Origin: Euryarchaeota archaeon UBA561
GTDB lineage: Archaea > Thermoplasmatota > Poseidoniia > Poseidoniales > Poseidoniaceae
Length of the DNA: 38,742 bases
NCBI GenBank assembly: GCA_002502295.1
Contig: DANX01000088.1
Coordinates: 1-38,742, forward strand
Direction: 5' to 3'
Below the pieces are notes generated by a model. The model searched no databases and had not been told where the DNA came from. It saw only the letters and a program-made list of their open reading frames with translations. This document shows positions 25,255-33,477 of this stretch, piece after piece. The first letter of the stretch is position 1. Every line of letters begins with the position of its first letter. A program made the position numbers and the translations under genes.

Positions 25255-25912
25255 ACGATGGTAAAACAGCTGAACGCCTTCGAGCGAGTTCAGCGAGAAT
25301 GTCGTGTGCGCTCTTTGCATTGTTTTCAGCCATCGTTGGGGTCGGTGATTTGACGGCGCGTTCGGTCAAGCGCTTCAATGCCTTGCTCGCCTTTTGCCCT
25401 TCTGACGAGCAAAGGATGGCGATAAACCGATTCAACGGCATGCCTTGTTCCCAATCAATGAACGGTGAACCGTTTCGATTCAACGGCAGCGCTGGGATCA
25501 TCGGTGCAAGGCGAGCCAATGTTCCTTTCAAGCCCACCGTTTCGACGCGGAAGATTCGCCATGAATCGCCGCGAACACCTTTTCTTCGGTGGGCATAGAG
25601 GGGCATCAGCCCCGAGCGCTCGCCTTCCCGAATCATGGCGAGGAGTTGGTCCTTGGTTCGGCCAGAAAAATACAATTTTTCTGCTCGGGTTGATTTGACC
25701 TCGATGGGAAAACAGCAATCCCCTCGAAGGGCCACCAGATCCCCGCTCCCTTCCATGCCAGAACCGGCTGCTCGAACCACGAGAAACGGACGCTGTTGGA
25801 CGCAGTTCATTCGTTCTTTTTCCTCTTCAGAGCAACTTCTGGTGACGGCGTTTACGCCCTTTTCAGTCCCCGAGAGGACTTCTCTCAGTTCACGCTCATA
25901 GGCGCCTGTCAT
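25238..25912 (-). CDS. Hjc-type Holliday junction resolvase with extensions
   Basis: It probably cleaves four-way DNA junctions during recombination and repair. The PD-(D/E)xK nuclease core is visible: Glu in AYERELREVL, Arg and Gly in VVRAAGSG, Asp in GSGDLVALRGD, EVK in FPIEVKSTRAEKLYF, then the DQLLAMIREGER helix. At 224 residues it is longer than typical Hjc (about 130-150). Extra residues lie between the first helix and the second strand (SEEEKERMNCVQQ), and a C-terminal extension of about 75 residues follows the nuclease fold. The extension is helical and basic. It lies divergently to a RNase H-fold protein. Confidence 0.83.
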   Translation of the reverse strand: MTGAYERELREVLSGTEKGVNAVTRSCSEEEKERMNCVQQRPFLVVRAAGSGMEGSGDLVALRGDCCFPIEVKSTRAEKLYFSGRTKDQLLAMIREGERSGLMPLYAHRRKGVRGDSWRIFRVETVGLKGTLARLAPMIPALPLNRNGSPFIDWEQGMPLNRFIAILCSSEGQKASKALKRLTERAVKSPTPTMAENNAKSAHDILAELARRRSAVLPSFTNKE

Positions 25913-26014
25913 GGAGAGACATCCGTGTCTATCGTTCTTGATAACTTCGGCTTAAGCGTACCTCTGAAGCCGACTTCCTTCCATCACTTGCTCAACCGGC
26001 CGATAGGTTAGAAC

Positions 26015-26020
26015 AGGAGG
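26015..26020 (+). promoter_or_regulatory. Ribosome-binding site AGGAGG fixing the start of the RNase H-fold gene
   Basis: AGGAGG lies 8 bases before ATG 26029 but only 2 bases before the in-frame GTG at 26023. It therefore supports ATG 26029. This is the strongest ribosome-binding site in the window and contrasts with the leaderless-looking starts elsewhere. Confidence 0.6.
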
Positions 26021-26028
26021 CGGTGTTC

Positions 26029-26784
26029 ATGCCTACCGTGAAGCGGTTGTACGTCCGGACCGACGATTTTCGTCTCGCGCATCGCTTGCTAAGTGAACTG
26101 CAGGCTCGCAACCTTCCCGCTGAACAAGTTTCACCATCTCAAGCGATTGAGGTGGATGCCTATTGGTTTGGGACGCCTGAAGAAGTCAAATCCATTGGTG
26201 GACGCGGGGTTGCCGTGGACGTAGAAAGCGTTGAAGAGACCATTTCGACTTGGCTTCTCTCGCGGCAGCTCGCTGCGCCTCCGAAGCAACTCATTGTCGG
26301 CATCGACCCGGGTCCACGCCCTGGCTGTGCTTTTTTTTCCGACGGGGTGTTGATGGGAAAGCGGGATTTGGAATCGATAGAAGATGCCCTCGCTGATATC
26401 GTGAGGCTCGTGGCTCATACACAGCCGGCACAGGTGTTGGTTCGTATCGGACACGGTTCTCCGGTCCACCGAGACCGCCTCCTGAATCGTACCCTGGCCC
26501 TTGGGTACCATGTAGAAATCGTGAATGAACATCGCACAAGCTCGGGTCAACCACGGCATGCCCACGGATCGGCTGCTCTCAAGATTGCGATGATGTCTGG
26601 AAAAGCCGTCCATGAGCAACGAGAAGTCGAAGCATCGGATGGAGAACTCCGTAATTTGCAACGCATAAGCCGCCAGCGTTCGAAGGGCCAATTGACCATT
26701 TCTTTGTCTGCTGCACGCCGAGTCGCAAGAGGGTCCCTCTCCATGGAAGAGGCCTTGAAGGAAGCCGGTTACGATGCTTCCTGA
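26029..26784 (+). CDS. RNase H-fold (RuvC-like) protein of unknown function
   Basis: This is a 251-residue protein. An N-terminal alpha/beta domain (about 1-80) precedes a RuvC-like domain starting LIVGIDPGPRPGCAFF, whose Asp is the expected first catalytic residue. Later motifs are VLVRIGHGSPVHRDRLLN and VEIVNEHRTS, followed by HAHGSAALKIAMM and a basic C-terminal tail of helices. Similar IGHG and NEHRTS-like motifs occur, to my recollection, in conserved haloarchaeal hypothetical proteins. The set of catalytic acids is incomplete compared with true RuvC, so nuclease activity is uncertain. It is divergent to Hjc and convergent to the signal peptidase with a 16-base overlap. Confidence 0.7.
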   Translation: MPTVKRLYVRTDDFRLAHRLLSELQARNLPAEQVSPSQAIEVDAYWFGTPEEVKSIGGRGVAVDVESVEETISTWLLSRQLAAPPKQLIVGIDPGPRPGCAFFSDGVLMGKRDLESIEDALADIVRLVAHTQPAQVLVRIGHGSPVHRDRLLNRTLALGYHVEIVNEHRTSSGQPRHAHGSAALKIAMMSGKAVHEQREVEASDGELRNLQRISRQRSKGQLTISLSAARRVARGSLSMEEALKEAGYDAS

Positions 26785-27764
26785 TCGGTAGCAAGCTTGC
26801 TGATGGCCACCAACTCTGGTGCCCGATTTAGCCACCATCGGACCACGGATTCAACAGCTTGCGGTGCGAGGATAACGCCCCCGAGCACCGCAAAGAGGGC
26901 GAAGAACGACGACGATGGGACGTCCTGAGTGCCGTAGGATTGAGGGCCACCAAGCATGAGTTTGACCGTCCCGAGCCATGGAATTTCTCCACCGGCTACA
27001 CCCAGCACCCAATCGTCTCGAATGGGTCCAACAATGCCTGAAGGGCTATGAACGCCTGCAGAGCCATTGGTGACTTGGGCCCCTTGGTCCACCGAACATT
27101 TGTTGTTATCACCCAGCGTGAGCATTCCCTCGTGTTTGGGCTTCCACTGCCATACCACCAGGTAGGGTTCAACAACGTAATTATCCCCACTGTGTGCCGG
27201 ACGCTTGCAGTCATAGTAGGCGCTGTCGGAACCGTCAAAATGAACCGTGATGTTGGCCACGTCCATCACCGACGTTCCCGGTACGGACCAGGTGAGGATG
27301 CAATCGCCCGGTAATCCGTCCTCTGCCATTCTCAACTGGTCGTAGGTTGCCTCGCTTGGGCACGGGGAGGTGGCTGTCCGGTCCGGTGCGACGGTTTCCT
27401 CTGCGACCACGCGCATGATGGCGCGATGGATGATGGGCGTCCCGCCTTCCCCGTTCTTGGAATAGATGATGACATCGCCTTCCATGCCGTGTTGCTCGTA
27501 GCCGTAGGACGGATGGTTGGCGTCGGTGGCTTCGGCAAAGGTGACAATCGTGTCTGCAGGTTGGTCGTGGACCAGAATCAAGTCGCCCGCATCGATGCTG
27601 CCGATTTCACCTGCTTCATCGTGAATCATGGATTTTGATTCAACGACCACCAGCGGCGGCATTGAACCGGTGTGGATGAACATGGCTCCAACCAAACAGG
27701 CAATCATGCCAACGGCCAACGCCAGTTCAAGGAGAAGCGTTCGCAGTGGGTCGTGGTCGGACAT
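26769..27764 (-). CDS. Signal peptidase I, archaeal Sec11-like
   Basis: It removes signal peptides from exported proteins. After an N-terminal membrane helix (about 8-30) the catalytic Ser45 lies in ESKSMIHD, the expected SxSM context. GDVIIYSKNG and PIIHRAIMRVV supply the His of the archaeal/eukaryotic Ser-His-Asp type, and LGDNNKCSVDQG the Asp. A second membrane helix near the C-terminus (FFALFAVLGGVILAP) and a short tail follow. At 331 residues it is longer than usual: a large extracytoplasmic insertion with Cys residues lies between the His and Asp motifs. The next gene upstream is only 15 bases away, implying a two-gene operon. Confidence 0.88.
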   Translation of the reverse strand: MSDHDPLRTLLLELALAVGMIACLVGAMFIHTGSMPPLVVVESKSMIHDEAGEIGSIDAGDLILVHDQPADTIVTFAEATDANHPSYGYEQHGMEGDVIIYSKNGEGGTPIIHRAIMRVVAEETVAPDRTATSPCPSEATYDQLRMAEDGLPGDCILTWSVPGTSVMDVANITVHFDGSDSAYYDCKRPAHSGDNYVVEPYLVVWQWKPKHEGMLTLGDNNKCSVDQGAQVTNGSAGVHSPSGIVGPIRDDWVLGVAGGEIPWLGTVKLMLGGPQSYGTQDVPSSSFFALFAVLGGVILAPQAVESVVRWWLNRAPELVAISKLATDQEAS

Positions 27765-27779
27765 AGCTGTGCCTCGGTC

Positions 27780-28172
27780 TCAGCGCTTCACGCCTCGGCT
27801 ATCAAGGAACGCATTCCATTGCTCAAGGTGGCCAGCCCCCAAGGCTTCGGCGGCCTCAACACCCTCCGCCTTGCGGCGCCTGAGTTCAGAGGTAGATTGA
27901 ATCTCTTTGATCTCCTCAAGCAAGTTGACGTATCCCCTGAAGCGAAGGAATTCTGGAAACGCTATCAGGAAGACAATGAGCGATGTCACGGCCCCAATGA
28001 TGGCGCCCCCCGTGTAATCGTTCCAATCTGCGTGGTCTTGAAGGAACAAAATTTGGTACATGCATGCGACCAAAAGGACCCCACTGGCTCCTGCAGCAAC
28101 GGCACTTACGCCGTATTGCTTTCCATGTTGTCTAGCCCACAATCGCCCGAAGAATGTGCCCTCCTCGCTCAT
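27780..28172 (-). CDS. Small membrane protein, possible partner of signal peptidase
   Basis: This is a 130-residue protein with two predicted membrane helices (SAVAAGASGVLLVACMYQIL and GGAIIGAVTSLIVFLIAF) and a C-terminal charged helix (LLEEIKEIQSTSELRRRKAE) likely to be cytosolic. No family was recognised. It immediately precedes the signal peptidase gene on the same strand, so the two are probably co-transcribed. A role with signal peptidase is inferred only from position. Confidence 0.75.
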   Translation of the reverse strand: MSEEGTFFGRLWARQHGKQYGVSAVAAGASGVLLVACMYQILFLQDHADWNDYTGGAIIGAVTSLIVFLIAFPEFLRFRGYVNLLEEIKEIQSTSELRRRKAEGVEAAEALGAGHLEQWNAFLDSRGVKR

Positions 28173-28314
28173 GGCTTCACCGATTCAGACGAAGGCGTTG
28201 GAGACCTTCAATCCTCCCACGCGCTGAATCTCTACGGCGAATTCGACCTCCGCCCAGAAGGGGCATCATTCAAATGCGATGGAAACCGTGAGAGATTTAT
28301 CCCGGGTGACCATC

Positions 28315-31300
28315 ATGCACCGAGCCATCTTCCTCACGCTTGTTTTCGTACTCTCCGTGATGTCACCGTTGGCCGGTGCCGCTAACACGGAAACCCAATT
28401 CAAAGACGGAACAACCTCCTACGAACACACTTTCTCAGCCAAGGGGACCGGTGCAGCGGGGGAAATCAGTTTGCCCATCGGTGCAGATGTGCAATCAGCC
28501 AGTTTCAGTCTACTTGGAGAAGCAAGCACCACCACCTACACCAATTTCACGACCGACGCCCATTACGGTGGGGCAGGCGACACGGATTACACCAGCACAT
28601 CCACGTCCTCACCTTCGCCGTTCACCTATGCGCGCAGAGACAATTTTGAGGTAAGCGGTCAAACCGTATCGCTTCAAGGCAACCCGACGGAGTTGATGCC
28701 GCGTTTCTCATCCGCATCCTCCGTTGCCACGCTTGGCAGTGCCCACCTCAACACGACGGGTGAATTCGTGGCGCTAAGCGACCAAGGCTACACCAGTCCC
28801 ACCAAGCAATTTTCAGACATTCGCGCTGCGAGTAACACGCCTTGGAGTTATACCGGTGTCACCGTCCCGATCAACGCTTCAGAAATCCATGTTTTCCGGT
28901 ACACCAGTTCATCCGTTTCATCGACCCCAACCATCCTTCGAATCAGTCCAACAACCGGTCAATACCTTGGACAGGCGTCGTATGACGTCTCGGCCTCGGC
29001 ATGCTCCTCAACGTCCTTGTACAGCATCTATGACGCCGATGTGTACAACGGTGAGGTGTACACAGCGCACTGGTCATATTACAAAATCCACAAGTGGGAA
29101 GTTGATTGGAACGCTGCTGGGTCTCAGGTCGTTTGGACGTGCAAAACAGCGTACAACTACAATTATCCAAACTACATTTCGGGCGTTGATTTTGACGATA
29201 AAACTGGAAAGATGTACATCGCCACCTATGACACTCAAGTGCGAAATCACTACCTCAAAGAAGTCAACCCTGCGTCGCCGCAAGTCATCACGAACACTTG
29301 GTTGATGACCTCAACCTCAAACTACTACGATTACGGTGCTGGACTGTCCGTGAGCATGCCCAACATTATGTACAACATCTACTACTACAATTCTGCAACC
29401 AGTTTCAAGAGCATTCATTACCATTACTCCATGCAAAGCGGTCTGCTGAACTCACAAGGCGAGCGCACCATGCCCGGTGGCGGCCACTATGGAATCGTTG
29501 ATTCCGACGACAACAAGGTGTACTTCTCCTGCCATTACAGCAGCACCTCCTATTGTACGCAAGGCCTACGAAAAATACACTCTTACGGCGATGGAGCCCA
29601 TTCCGACATTCGTTCCGCTTCCATCTCAACCCAGACCATTGTCGGCCAAACCACCACAATCCCGCGGGCGGTCAGCGCCATCGATGTTGACGGCATCTTC
29701 GGCTCGACTCCAACCGGGACCAGCATCAATGTGGATGTCTCCAACGACGGAGGCACGACATGGAAATCCGGCAGGGTTGGTCAGAAGGTCTCCTTCGCGA
29801 GTGCAGGCACGTCCATCGTGTGGCGAGCAACGCTGAACGGAACGGCCTCCAAATCTCCAGTTCTGGGCGATATCGTGTTGTCCTACACGACCAACTATCA
29901 GAGCAGTGGGTGGTATTATGCCTACCAGTACATCGGTTCAGGCAGCAGCAGCGTCATCGCTGCGACCGTGGATTGGAACGAAACCCGTCCGGCGGGGACC
30001 TCCATCACCGTCAATGTCGGGCACAAAGCAAGTTCCTCAACGTGCACCACCAACAACGCAGGTGTGCAGAGCTACACCTCGCCAAACACCACGAAATCAA
30101 TGACTGGGAGTTCCTACTACTTCTGCGTCCGCATCATGCTCTCGACGTCCTCGACTTCGGTTACGCCGTCGATTTCGGATTTGTCCATTGCCTTGCATTC
30201 CAACGCCCCAAATCAACCGGGGTTGAACATCGACGGCAAATCTGCATGGAAACGTGCCGCTACGGATGGTGCTCTCATCGGTCCAGTGACCATCACCAGC
30301 CAACAATCCGGAAACACCTTGGTCGCCAAACTCAACGATGCCATTCCGAACACCGGCTCGGGATGGGTTGACATTCCGATCCAATTAACCTCGGAATCCG
30401 CAGGGAAATTATCCATTGTTTCCTTTGAAATCACGTACACGATGCAGACGGTCAACCTTAATTTGACCATTCCAGAGGGTGAAATTCTTCACGAACGCAT
30501 CGATTCATACGAAGTGGTTTCTCAGCACGTGATTGGTGAACTTGCCAATTCCATGGTTAGCGCCGAACTCACGCTGATGACAGCAGGAAGCGCCGCCAAC
30601 TGGCCCGTTCTTTCCTGGCAATATGGCGATGTGTTCCCTGCCCCGAACGACCCGGCTCAGTACATTGAAATGGACCCGACTTCGTATTCTGTTGAGACCA
30701 ACGGTATTCTGGAGATACACTGGAAATTCTTCGTGACCAGCGAGATGCCCGACCAGGACAATGTGCGTTTCCGTGTGGGCTGCTTGGACGACAGCGGCAC
30801 CGCTGGTTTTGCTCCCGAACCCATTACTTCGGATGAGGGGCTGCGCGTCAACCGCTCGTTTGGCTTAGGATGGCTCAATGTTCGAGACAACGACGGAGAA
30901 TTGACCTCATCGAATGTTGAAAGCGGTTCATGGGTCGCAGCCGGCGACCAACTCCACTTTGTTGGCGCCATGTGGTTCCAAGACACCGACGATGCCCCCA
31001 AGGACAGCGCCTTTGACGTTCGTATCTCCCGAAACGGGTACGTGGAGAGCACCGCAAGGGATACCACGAACAACAACGGCTCGTTCTTCGTCTCCATTGA
31101 CTTGCCCGCCATCGATGTACCGGACGGTTTGACCTATGAGGTCCAGACCTACAACGAGCGAAATCCTGACCATGTTCAACAACCCAACAACGAATGGCGC
31201 CGCACCTATCTTGTGGATGCGACCCATCCCGAACGCAAGGAAGTTGCACCGTTGGAAGACGCTTATGAAGCGGCGGACAATGAGCAAATTGTTCAGATTC

Positions 31301-33399
31301 TCGTGGATGACCGAATTGGCCACCCGATGGAACTTGACCTCAATTATTGGGTTGAGGCGGACCACGATGCCAACCGCAACGGTGAAGCAGACCCCGAGGA
31401 ATACATCACCAAGGCGGTGTCCAACACAACCGAAGCCCGTTCCAAGTGGTTCATCACCACCATCGACACCTCTCGAAACCCCAACATGGGCCGAGTGTCC
31501 TACTTCTGGGATGGAGGTGACCAAGCGGGTAATCCACTTCATTTCACGGTCATGAACGACGAAGATGAACTCCTGAAGTTCGAATCGGGCGAAGGCTTCC
31601 TCTACGACGATGCAACCTTCCGCACTCGAAAGGACTCAACCGCCATTTTTACCGGACTGGAATGGTTTGGCCATGAGGACGATGAGCCGGTCTTTGCGGG
31701 CTTAGAGCAAACAATCTCGTTGGGCTTTATCGATGCCAACACCGCCATTGACTTTGAGTTCATCTCGCTGGTCTTTGACTTTGAAGGACCCAACCCGGCT
31801 CGAGATGCGCAAAGCATCTCTTACTCAGGTACCAACAACACCTTTTGGTCCGATTCACCCTACATTCACTTGCTTTCAACCAGCCGGATGATGCAGACCA
31901 CCAACGAGTCCGGTCTTCCGTGGATCATGCTTGACTTCCACTTCAAGTTCAGTTGGGACTGGCCCGACGAGGAGATGGGCGACGTTGCTCTGCTGTACAA
32001 GGAACTGGGAAGTTCTGATCCAAGTCGCATTCTCCTGCTCGAACACACCTTCCGCGTGGAAAACGACCTGATGCTTTCTCCCACTGACTTCGCAGTCGAA
32101 GACATCAGCGAACCCCGCACTGGTCCCGTGGCGGATGGAAGCCGCGTCAGAAAGGATGACCGTTTGGCCTTCACTGGCCGCGTGGTCTACGAAGGCAGTC
32201 AAACACCTGCACCTCGGAACGTTGGCATTCTTGTCGAAGTGTTTGACGGTGAGAAACTCTGGTCCGATGGTTCGCTCACCCTTGATGGCGGCTACGCACT
32301 GGAAGTTCCACTCTCGTCGGCATCCACGCTGCAGTCATCACCCTCCCGTACCTGCTTGATCTCCATCACGAACATTCCAGGACGGGGTGAAGACATGACC
32401 GGTACGTTGGTGTCGACCACGCTCCAAGTCGTTGTGGATGACGCAGCACCGCGCGTCACTCGCCGCATCGCCCCGCTCAACGTCATCGACATCTCCGCTT
32501 CCAACGACCTGACCCAAATCGAGGTTGAATTCCAAGGTACGGAGGATGCCGACCTGACCGGCTCAAAGCAAGTTGTCCACTGGGTCATGAGGGACGCCAC
32601 ACGAACGATGACCATCGGTGCGGGCTCAACCCTGCTCGGTATGCAGCAAGACGGTCAAAACGTGATGTGGACGGGCGTTGTTGATATCACCGCTGGAGGG
32701 GCCATCCTCCCGAAGGCTGGCGACTTTGTCGGATTCTATGTCACCGGTTACGATGCAGCTGGCAATCAATTCCCCGTCGTTTCAAACTCAGAGGCGAGTC
32801 CGATCCCAGAACTGGCCTCCGATGACACCGACTTTGAGCGCCAGTGGATTCGATTGGGCGCCGTCGGGGCAGAACTCAGGGTCAAGAACATCGTGATGAG
32901 CGACGACCATATCGCCCCTGGGTCAACGATTGAAATCACAGCGACGATTTACAATGCAGGCGGGAACACCTCCTCGCAGTTCAAGGTAGCTTTCTTCGCT
33001 GGTACCGATGATCAACCCTTCGAAACCGTCCGTGTGAACGGCATTGATGAGGGAGAATTTTACCCGGTAAGCGTTGTTTGGGAATCAGAGGACGTTGATC
33101 GAATTCGCGTGGTCGTTGACTATGAAGACGAAGTTCCGGAAGCCAACGATGACGACAACTCGGCTGAACACAGCGTCACCATCGCTTATGGCCAGTACTT
33201 TGGCTGGTTTGACTCGGTTCGTGAACAACCGCTCGCTTGGATGTTTGCCGTGTTGAGCATTCTGACGTTGGCCATCGTGTTCACGGTCGCCACCCGCACC
33301 TCCATCGATTACGGCGATGGCGCTTTTGATGAGGATGAAACGGATTGGGAAGACGAAGAGGATGGCGATGCTTCCGATGACGACGAGTACGACGATTGA
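28315..33399 (+). CDS. Giant anchored surface protein with CARDB domain
   Basis: This is a 1694-residue protein. It has a signal peptide (MHRAIFLTLVFVLSVMSPLAG), many Ser/Thr/Asn-rich beta segments, a propeller-like stretch with repeated 'ISP.TGQYLG', 'GVDFDDKTGKMYIATYD' strands (about 190-430), several Ig-like modules, a CARDB domain (about 1522-1622, VKNIVMSDDHIAPGSTIEIT), a membrane helix (about 1640-1660) and a cytosolic tail of almost pure Asp/Glu. GGTGA lies 5 bases before ATG 28315; an upstream ATG at 28279 would disrupt the signal peptide. The role is probably adhesion or binding of extracellular material. Confidence 0.85.
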   Translation: MHRAIFLTLVFVLSVMSPLAGAANTETQFKDGTTSYEHTFSAKGTGAAGEISLPIGADVQSASFSLLGEASTTTYTNFTTDAHYGGAGDTDYTSTSTSSPSPFTYARRDNFEVSGQTVSLQGNPTELMPRFSSASSVATLGSAHLNTTGEFVALSDQGYTSPTKQFSDIRAASNTPWSYTGVTVPINASEIHVFRYTSSSVSSTPTILRISPTTGQYLGQASYDVSASACSSTSLYSIYDADVYNGEVYTAHWSYYKIHKWEVDWNAAGSQVVWTCKTAYNYNYPNYISGVDFDDKTGKMYIATYDTQVRNHYLKEVNPASPQVITNTWLMTSTSNYYDYGAGLSVSMPNIMYNIYYYNSATSFKSIHYHYSMQSGLLNSQGERTMPGGGHYGIVDSDDNKVYFSCHYSSTSYCTQGLRKIHSYGDGAHSDIRSASISTQTIVGQTTTIPRAVSAIDVDGIFGSTPTGTSINVDVSNDGGTTWKSGRVGQKVSFASAGTSIVWRATLNGTASKSPVLGDIVLSYTTNYQSSGWYYAYQYIGSGSSSVIAATVDWNETRPAGTSITVNVGHKASSSTCTTNNAGVQSYTSPNTTKSMTGSSYYFCVRIMLSTSSTSVTPSISDLSIALHSNAPNQPGLNIDGKSAWKRAATDGALIGPVTITSQQSGNTLVAKLNDAIPNTGSGWVDIPIQLTSESAGKLSIVSFEITYTMQTVNLNLTIPEGEILHERIDSYEVVSQHVIGELANSMVSAELTLMTAGSAANWPVLSWQYGDVFPAPNDPAQYIEMDPTSYSVETNGILEIHWKFFVTSEMPDQDNVRFRVGCLDDSGTAGFAPEPITSDEGLRVNRSFGLGWLNVRDNDGELTSSNVESGSWVAAGDQLHFVGAMWFQDTDDAPKDSAFDVRISRNGYVESTARDTTNNNGSFFVSIDLPAIDVPDGLTYEVQTYNERNPDHVQQPNNEWRRTYLVDATHPERKEVAPLEDAYEAADNEQIVQILVDDRIGHPMELDLNYWVEADHDANRNGEADPEEYITKAVSNTTEARSKWFITTIDTSRNPNMGRVSYFWDGGDQAGNPLHFTVMNDEDELLKFESGEGFLYDDATFRTRKDSTAIFTGLEWFGHEDDEPVFAGLEQTISLGFIDANTAIDFEFISLVFDFEGPNPARDAQSISYSGTNNTFWSDSPYIHLLSTSRMMQTTNESGLPWIMLDFHFKFSWDWPDEEMGDVALLYKELGSSDPSRILLLEHTFRVENDLMLSPTDFAVEDISEPRTGPVADGSRVRKDDRLAFTGRVVYEGSQTPAPRNVGILVEVFDGEKLWSDGSLTLDGGYALEVPLSSASTLQSSPSRTCLISITNIPGRGEDMTGTLVSTTLQVVVDDAAPRVTRRIAPLNVIDISASNDLTQIEVEFQGTEDADLTGSKQVVHWVMRDATRTMTIGAGSTLLGMQQDGQNVMWTGVVDITAGGAILPKAGDFVGFYVTGYDAAGNQFPVVSNSEASPIPELASDDTDFERQWIRLGAVGAELRVKNIVMSDDHIAPGSTIEITATIYNAGGNTSSQFKVAFFAGTDDQPFETVRVNGIDEGEFYPVSVVWESEDVDRIRVVVDYEDEVPEANDDDNSAEHSVTIAYGQYFGWFDSVREQPLAWMFAVLSILTLAIVFTVATRTSIDYGDGAFDEDETDWEDEEDGDASDDDEYDD

Positions 33400-33477
33400 T
33401 GTCAATCGTTGACTTCTGTTGAAAGCCAAATCCTCAAATGCAGTGGGCATTGGAGATTCCTCGAGGGTGGGGAGACT

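Noticed and set aside
26131..26838. A 235-codon minus-strand frame opposite the RNase H-fold gene
   Set aside because: It is antisense to a gene with an AGGAGG ribosome-binding site and GIDPG motif; its product has no recognisable domain and codon pattern looks like a shadow.
27672..28385. A 237-codon plus-strand frame opposite signal peptidase and the small membrane protein
   Set aside because: It is antisense to well-supported genes, lacks family features and runs into the signal peptide region of the surface protein.
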